A stretch of DNA of 64,000 bases from Streptomyces olivaceoviridis (GTDB taxonomy: Bacteria; Actinomycetota; Actinomycetes; Streptomycetales; Streptomycetaceae). The notes under the pieces were generated by a model, which was given only the letters and a program-made list of their open reading frames with translations, did no database searches and was not told the DNA's origin. The position numbers were made by a program, and so were the translations under genes. Location of the stretch: the NCBI RefSeq assembly GCF_014650115.1, contig NZ_BMUI01000034.1, forward strand, positions 1-64,000, read 5' to 3'. Of this stretch, positions 58,792-64,000 are shown piece after piece; positions within the stretch are counted from its first letter, which is position 1, and every line of letters starts with the position of its first letter.

Positions 58792-61041
58792 TCAGCCCGT
58801 GTACTGGGTGAAGACCTTGAGGTAGTCGTACGGCTGCTGCGACACGCCGCTGCAAGAGTCGCCGTCGGTGCCCGAACCGCAGGCCCGGTCACGGTTGACG
58901 GCCCAGTAGGTCAGCCGCCCGATGTGGTGCTGCTGTGCGTAGGCGAGCATGGTCTTGAAGTCGGCGACGCGGACCAGCTCACCGGAGTCGTCGGTCTTGC
59001 CGTTCATCGACGACAGCCCGATGTGCGCGTAGGCGGTGGCGTCGCTGTAGCCGTACGCCGACTTCACCTGGGCCTTGAGCCCTTCCATGGCTTTGGTGGT
59101 GAGGCTGCCCATGTTCGTGGTGCCGCCGCCGAAGTCGAACGGCATGATGCACCACACGTCGTTCGCCAGACCGGAGCCCGCGGCCCGCTTGATCATGTCG
59201 ATGCCGGTGGAGTCGGGACCGCTGGAGGTGGTGCCGAAGGTGATGACGGTCTTCAGGCCGGAGTTGTTCGATTTGACCGTCTTCAGCGCGTCGACGACCC
59301 GCTGCCGCACGGTCGCGTTGGACCACTCGGTGTTCTCGATGTCGATGTCGAGCGCCTTCAGCTTGTAGGCGTTGATCACCTTCTGGTAGGCGCCGGCGAG
59401 CGCGGAGGCGCTGGAGCACTTCTCGCCGAGCTTGTTCCCGCTCCAGCCGCCCACGGAGACGACGACGTCACCGCCCGCCACTCTGATCGCGTTGATCATG
59501 GACTGATCGGTGCCCCCGGTCAGCGGGCGCGTACCGTCCCACTTGGGGTTGCAGGTGCCGTCGGAGAGGATGAAGGCGAGGGTGAACCACTTGACGCCGG
59601 TCGCGGACATCACGGACGTGGGGCTCTGGGGGTTGCCCCAGCCGAGGTACTCGTAGGGGGCCACGGCGAATCCGGGGGAGGCTGCGGCCGCTTCGAGGGA
59701 GCCGGCGGGCTTGACCCGGATGAGCCGGGTCTCGCCGGGACGCAGGGTCGCGCTGTAGGAGCCGGCGATCACGCCCTTGTGGGAGCCGGACCAGAGGTCG
59801 GTCACGTCGCCGGAGCCGTTGAAGCCGACCTGCGACCAGTTGACGCTCACGGTGGCGCTGCCCGAGGTCCCGGTGTTGAACAGCGCGACGACGTACTGCC
59901 CGTCGCTCTCCTTCTTGCTCCACACCTGCTTGACACCGCTGCTCACGATCCGCGTGGCGGCGACGCCGTCTTGGTCGACGCCGATCAGCCGGTCGTTGGT
60001 GAGCATCGCCCTGTCGACGGAGTCGAGCTGGGTGAGGTCGGTGCCGAGCAGCAGCGGGGCCGCCGCCATCGACCACAGCGTGAAGTGCGAGCGGCGCTGG
60101 TCCGCCGTGAGGCCCACCTGGTCGCCGTTGCCGATCTCCAGTGAGTCAAGGTCGTTCCAGCCGCCGGGGCCGGCGTACGGCTGCCAGGAGGCGGCCGAGT
60201 CGAAGCGCTTGGAGACGTGGGACCAGTCGGTCAGCGGATAGCCGCTGCCGTCGCTTCCCGGCCCGCAGTAGCACTCGACGTCGCCCTGGGTGCGCCAGCT
60301 GTTGGCCAGTTTGCGCCAGGTGGTCGCGTCGGCGATCGGCAGATTGTTGGAGAGCGCGAAGTCGACGGGCCGTCCGCTCGCCCGCAGCGCCTTGTCCCAG
60401 GCCTGGACGTCGGGGATGTCCGCGCTGCCCACCCCATCGATCTTCAGGTAGTCGACTCCCCAGGAAGCGAACTGCCTGGCCCAGGAGTTCACGAACTCCT
60501 GCGCGCCCGGCTTGGAGTAGTCGATGGCGTACATGTTCTTGCAGTTGTAGTTCTTCTCGGTCTTGGACGTGTCCGCGATGTCCTTCGCGTGGTACGGGGT
60601 CCCCTCGATCGGCGTGTTCTTGGTGACGGCGTTCTTCGCGATGCCCGGGGTGACGTAGAAGCCGAACTTCAGGCCCTTGGAGTGGACGTAGTCGGCCACC
60701 CCCTTGATGCCGTCCGGGAACTTGGCGGTGTCGACGGCCCAGCGGCCGTACCCGTCGACGACGAAGCCGTTGGAGTCGCACTTTTGCCAGAAGTCGTCGA
60801 GGTTGACGTAGACGAAGCCGTGGTCCTTCAGACCGCTGGAGACCAGCGCGTCGGCCTGCGCCTTGATCTTCGCCTCGGTCGGCCAGCGGCGCACGAAGCT
60901 CCAGCTGGACCAGCCCATGGCGGGCCGGACGGACTGGCCGTTGTCGGATGCGGCGGCCGGGTGGGCGGTGCCCATGAGCGGCACCGTCGCGACGCCGAGC
61001 AGGCCCGCCGCCGCGGCCGCGAGCGGTCTGATCCGGATCAT
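58792..61041 (-). CDS. Secreted GH27-GH18 fusion glycosidase
   Basis: This 749-residue exported enzyme has a signal peptide (IRPLAAAAAGLLGVATVPLM to AAAS). A GH27 alpha-galactosidase/alpha-N-acetylgalactosaminidase-type barrel follows (about 40-420, MGWSSWSF, VNLDDFW, YLKIDG nucleophile Asp, WNDLDSLEIGNG acid/base region, then a beta-sandwich). The C-terminal GH18 chitinase-type domain (about 465-749) has VVVSVGGWSG (SxGG) and ALDIDIENTEW (DxDxE with the catalytic Glu). Two retaining glycosidase domains of different families in one chain suggest a substrate carrying alpha-linked galactose-type and N-acetylhexosamine units. Its ATG overlaps the upstream gene's stop (ATGA). Confidence 0.88.
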   Translation of the reverse strand: MIRIRPLAAAAAGLLGVATVPLMGTAHPAAASDNGQSVRPAMGWSSWSFVRRWPTEAKIKAQADALVSSGLKDHGFVYVNLDDFWQKCDSNGFVVDGYGRWAVDTAKFPDGIKGVADYVHSKGLKFGFYVTPGIAKNAVTKNTPIEGTPYHAKDIADTSKTEKNYNCKNMYAIDYSKPGAQEFVNSWARQFASWGVDYLKIDGVGSADIPDVQAWDKALRASGRPVDFALSNNLPIADATTWRKLANSWRTQGDVECYCGPGSDGSGYPLTDWSHVSKRFDSAASWQPYAGPGGWNDLDSLEIGNGDQVGLTADQRRSHFTLWSMAAAPLLLGTDLTQLDSVDRAMLTNDRLIGVDQDGVAATRIVSSGVKQVWSKKESDGQYVVALFNTGTSGSATVSVNWSQVGFNGSGDVTDLWSGSHKGVIAGSYSATLRPGETRLIRVKPAGSLEAAAASPGFAVAPYEYLGWGNPQSPTSVMSATGVKWFTLAFILSDGTCNPKWDGTRPLTGGTDQSMINAIRVAGGDVVVSVGGWSGNKLGEKCSSASALAGAYQKVINAYKLKALDIDIENTEWSNATVRQRVVDALKTVKSNNSGLKTVITFGTTSSGPDSTGIDMIKRAAGSGLANDVWCIMPFDFGGGTTNMGSLTTKAMEGLKAQVKSAYGYSDATAYAHIGLSSMNGKTDDSGELVRVADFKTMLAYAQQHHIGRLTYWAVNRDRACGSGTDGDSCSGVSQQPYDYLKVFTQYTG

Positions 61042-64000
61042 GACTGTCCCCCGTTCGCGGGTGTGGCGTACGACGTGCCGATCCACGCCTCGTCGACCCG
61101 AAGCCGCTGGTAGCGGGTGGTGTCGCTGGAGGCGGCCCAGGTGGTGTCGACCTCGAGCCGGACGTAACGGGCGTTGGCGGCGGTCAGGTCGATGCCCTGG
61201 ATGCCCCGGCGGCTCGGCAGCCGGCCGGTCCTGACCGCGCTGCCCCAGGTCGATCCGTCGTTGCTCAGGAACACCTTGTAGTTCTTGATCCGCGCGGACT
61301 GTTCGGTGTCGGAGCGGGCGTAGGCCACGGAGTCCTCGCGCTGGTTGAGCCCGATGTACTGCACCTTCCTGGCCGAGCCGAGGTCGAAGGTGAGGTTCAC
61401 GGGCAGGGTCTTGTCGTTGTCCCAGTAGGTGAGGTGGTCGCCGTCCCCGGCGGCCGTCGCGGAGTGTCCGCTCGCGGAGGCGCTCGCGCTGACCTTGACG
61501 CCGGTGAGGATGCCCTGGCGGCCGGCTGTGGTGACCTTGAAGACGGTGTCGTACGGGTCCCAGTTCCCGAGCCCGCTCAGGGTGAGCACGCCGCCGGACT
61601 GCGACCAGGAAACCGCTTTGCCGGTGCGGAGGTTGGTGACGGAGGCGATGCGGTAGCCGTTGTCCCTCACCCGCAGGGTGCTGGTGCTGGGCCGGGTCAG
61701 GACGTGGATGTACTGCCGGCCGGGGTCGTTCCTGGCGATGGTGGTCACCCCGTACGCGCCGTCGTTCCAGGCGCCGGGCTTGAGGCCGCCGTACATGTAG
61801 CCGCCGCCCTCCGTGCCGTGCAGGGACTCCCAGAGGGGGTCGAGGTAGGAGTCCGCGAAGGTGTTGAAGGACGCCTGGTTCGACGGGAACTTGCCGTTGA
61901 CCTGGGCTGTCTCGGCCATCAGTGCCTTGACCGAGGAGCCTGCGTTGGTGACGAGGCGGCCGATGGTGAGGGCGCGGTCGACGGTGGGGTCGGAGCCGTC
62001 GTACCACCAGGCACCGGTCGACGGGAGTTTGAAGTCGGCCTCGGTCAGGCGGGGTTGTGCGGTGTAGACCGCCTGCGGGTAGTCGTAGGCCGGGGTCATG
62101 CCCGTCTTCTGCTCATTGCTGATCATGTCCATGATCGGCGTGTCCTCGTTGTTGTTGCTGAGCGTGTAGTCCGGGCGCTTGTCGTAGATCTGCTGGTAGA
62201 GGTTGTGGCTCTCCCAGTACGGGTTGTCGTTGTCGATCCAGAAGCCACCGAGGCCGGGATAGCGGTCCATGACCTCGAAGAAGTTGTCGTAACTGAACTG
62301 GCCGAAACCGTCGTTGGTGGTCAGGTCGATGTCCTTGCCCTTGTAGGCGGAGTAGGCGGCCGAGTCCAGCCACTCGTGACCGCCCTCGTCGTGCCACTGG
62401 GGGTCGTTGGTCATGTAGAGGATGACCTTCATGCCCTTGGCCTTGGCGGCCGTGATCAGCTCGCCCAGGAAGTCCCGCTTGGTGGAGCAGGATCCGGGGA
62501 TCCTGGACGGCCAGGGGCGGGCGTAGCCGAGGCGGCTGTGGAAGGTGGCGAGGACCAGGTACTGGGTGTGCAGCTTCTGCGCCTCGTCGACCCAGTAGCC
62601 GGGCGTCCAGCCGCCGTCGGTGACGTCGTTCTCCCAGGCGGTGCAGCTGGTGTGGGCGGGTACGGTGCGCAGGCCCCAGTGCAGGAAGAGCCCGCCGACG
62701 GAGCCGCGGAGGAAGTCCTGGCGGGGGTTCTCCAGGTCGAGCGGCTTCACCGCCGTACTCGTGCAGTCCTGGCGGGAACCGCTCGCCGACACCCGCAGGA
62801 CGCCACCCGGGGAGTCGTGGCTGTCCGCCAGGCAGTAGCCGCTGACGTCCTGGAAGCCGACGTCGAACGGTGAGGTGTCGCCCTTCTGCGCGGTGAACCG
62901 GTCCAGGCGGATGCCACTGGCCGCGTTGGCGACGAACGCGGGCCGGCCGTCGCCGGAGGCGAACGTCACCGAGCTGTCGGTGAATCGGACGTTGTCGGCG
63001 TTGTGGAGGTACCAGCCGTAGGCGGGCCGGGTGCCGATGCTCTTCGGGTTGTAGTCGGTGGAGTCGTTGCTGGGCACGCCCGTCGACATGGTGCCGTTGC
63101 CACCAGGGACCGAGATCTTGACGTTGGTGAAGGTCACGCTGTCGATGCGGTGGCCTGACTCGCCCCACAGGGTCGGGCTGAAGGAGGGGCTGTTGCCGGT
63201 CGCCGTGACGTTGTCGTACGTGACGTCGCTGATCGACCCGATGCCTGGACTGTTGCCGCACCGCTTGCGTGTGCCGATCTTCTGCATGATCGGCGAGTGC
63301 ACGTTCGTCATGGTGATGTCGCGGTAGTGGACGTCGGAGATCTTCGAGCCGTCCATCGAGACCATGCCGAGGCCGGACTTGTCCGCGCCGTCGATGCGGA
63401 TGTTCTCGAACTGGTAGTCCGAGAAGTCGCCGCAGGTCTCGGAGCCGAACATCAGGGCGTTGCAGCACTTGGCGCCGAGGATCGAGTCGCTCACCCGGAC
63501 GTGGCCGTTGGACAGCTTCGCGCCGAGCGCGTAGTCGCTCTTGAAGACCAGCGCGTCGTCGTTGGCGTGAATGGTGGCGTTGGTGATCGTGACGTCGGTC
63601 GTGGAGATGACGTTCCAGCCGTCACGGTCGCTCGCGGTGTCGATCGTCAGGTGGTCGGAGGTCACGTGGGTGCAGCCGTTGACGAGGGCCGCGAAGTGAC
63701 CGCCTCGGCGCAGGGTGAGACCGTCGCCGATCCTGAGCCCGTCGCAGCGCGTGAGCGAGATGATCTTGTCGGCCTCGCCGGACCTGGGGTTGCCGGTGAT
63801 CAGGTTGCCCGCGCCGTCGATGACGCCCTGGCCGACGAAGCCGATGTCGGTCAGCTTGTCGCCGTAGACCATCGCGTCGTGGAAGTGGCTGTGGCCGTAG
63901 TCCTGATAGGCGTCGTTCGGGTTGGACTCGGCCTTGTCGTAGGTGTCGGCACTGGAGCCCTGGAGAGTGGCGCCCTTGTCGAGCCGGAGCGTCACATGGC
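61038..64000 (-). CDS. Beta-helix (GH28-like)/fucosidase-like/F5-8C fusion, 5' end beyond the window
   Basis: The frame is open through the window edge, so the N-terminus (likely including a signal peptide) is not seen. The visible 987 residues hold a pectate-lyase/polygalacturonase-like right-handed beta-helix (about 1-440, TLRLDKGATLQGSSADTY, GVIDGAGNL, NDDALVFKSD with paired Asp). Next is a barrel resembling alpha-L-fucosidases (about 450-830, GGLFLHWGLRTVPA, GYARPWPSRIPG, FWIDNDNP). An F5/8 type C (CBM32-like) domain ends the chain (about 850-980, LTFDLGSARKVQYIGLNQRE, YKVFLSNDGSTWGSAVRTGR). It heads the operon seen here and overlaps the GH27-GH18 gene by ATGA. Extracellular breakdown of a branched polysaccharide or glycan is expected. 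Confidence 0.82.
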   Translation of the reverse strand, partial: HVTLRLDKGATLQGSSADTYDKAESNPNDAYQDYGHSHFHDAMVYGDKLTDIGFVGQGVIDGAGNLITGNPRSGEADKIISLTRCDGLRIGDGLTLRRGGHFAALVNGCTHVTSDHLTIDTASDRDGWNVISTTDVTITNATIHANDDALVFKSDYALGAKLSNGHVRVSDSILGAKCCNALMFGSETCGDFSDYQFENIRIDGADKSGLGMVSMDGSKISDVHYRDITMTNVHSPIMQKIGTRKRCGNSPGIGSISDVTYDNVTATGNSPSFSPTLWGESGHRIDSVTFTNVKISVPGGNGTMSTGVPSNDSTDYNPKSIGTRPAYGWYLHNADNVRFTDSSVTFASGDGRPAFVANAASGIRLDRFTAQKGDTSPFDVGFQDVSGYCLADSHDSPGGVLRVSASGSRQDCTSTAVKPLDLENPRQDFLRGSVGGLFLHWGLRTVPAHTSCTAWENDVTDGGWTPGYWVDEAQKLHTQYLVLATFHSRLGYARPWPSRIPGSCSTKRDFLGELITAAKAKGMKVILYMTNDPQWHDEGGHEWLDSAAYSAYKGKDIDLTTNDGFGQFSYDNFFEVMDRYPGLGGFWIDNDNPYWESHNLYQQIYDKRPDYTLSNNNEDTPIMDMISNEQKTGMTPAYDYPQAVYTAQPRLTEADFKLPSTGAWWYDGSDPTVDRALTIGRLVTNAGSSVKALMAETAQVNGKFPSNQASFNTFADSYLDPLWESLHGTEGGGYMYGGLKPGAWNDGAYGVTTIARNDPGRQYIHVLTRPSTSTLRVRDNGYRIASVTNLRTGKAVSWSQSGGVLTLSGLGNWDPYDTVFKVTTAGRQGILTGVKVSASASASGHSATAAGDGDHLTYWDNDKTLPVNLTFDLGSARKVQYIGLNQREDSVAYARSDTEQSARIKNYKVFLSNDGSTWGSAVRTGRLPSRRGIQGIDLTAANARYVRLEVDTTWAASSDTTRYQRLRVDEAWIGTSYATPANGGQS

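Noticed and set aside
57197-60144. Long plus-strand frames over the glycosidase operon
   Set aside because: Val/Gly/Asp-rich complements of the real minus-strand genes, with no domains.
1-64000. tRNA/rRNA genes, CRISPR arrays, oriC, prophage structural genes
   Set aside because: Scanned by eye; no cloverleaf-like sequence, regular spaced repeats, DnaA-box cluster or phage modules were found.

Overview
The window looks like a Streptomyces (or close relative) chromosome arm. G+C is very high, coding third positions are G/C-rich, GTG starts are common, and the families present are typical of the genus. No rRNA, tRNA, CRISPR array or replication origin was seen. Decayed insertion sequences (IS256, three IS5-type copies of one group, a second IS5 type, IS630, IS3) and gene fragments (integrase, PCMT-like, lectin, SDR, NRPS, acyl-CoA synthetase) interrupt the housekeeping-like genes, so this is an accessory, repeatedly rearranged region.

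Layout. 0-6 kb: integrase and IS debris around a nitroreductase and a divergent acetyltransferase/LysR pair. 6-17.4 kb: a metallophosphoesterase; a P450/ferredoxin reductase/ferredoxin operon; a LuxR-type two-component system; an MMPL exporter; an SDR; a decayed second SDR divergent from an intact MarR regulator. A palindrome TGAGGTACCTCA or a close variant lies upstream of the ferredoxin operon, the SDR and the MarR unit. 17.4-21.1 kb: one complete IS5-type element, a coiled-coil hypothetical protein and fragments.

21.4-37.6 kb, a plus-strand biosynthetic operon: KASIII-like enzyme, prolyl-PCP dehydrogenase, prolyl-AMP ligase, methyltransferase, carrier protein, PltA-like halogenase, HAD phosphatase, second KASIII-like enzyme, a 2256-residue type I PKS (KS-AT-DH-ER-KR-ACP) and a CPA2 antiporter. 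The first half matches the known logic for a (di)chloropyrrole-2-carboxyl starter bound to a carrier protein. The PKS would extend it. The KASIII pair lacks canonical catalytic residues, and the PKS KR lacks its catalytic Tyr.

38.3-47.5 kb: a frameshifted adenylating enzyme, a decayed A-T-C NRPS module, and a minus-strand RiPP-like unit (47-residue acidic peptide ending ACGF, YcaO, TfuA-like protein) with a divergent methyltransferase. This YcaO/TfuA unit, which predicts a backbone thioamide or azoline peptide, is the best candidate for an undescribed system.

47.5-56.7 kb: mostly IS and gene debris, with an ASCH-domain gene, a small helical hypothetical protein and a RacP-like winged-helix gene. 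56.7-64 kb: a tightly coupled minus-strand operon of secreted multidomain carbohydrate-active enzymes (beta-helix/fucosidase-like/F5-8C fusion running off the window, GH27-GH18 fusion, CBM-FN3-sorbosone dehydrogenase-like protein).
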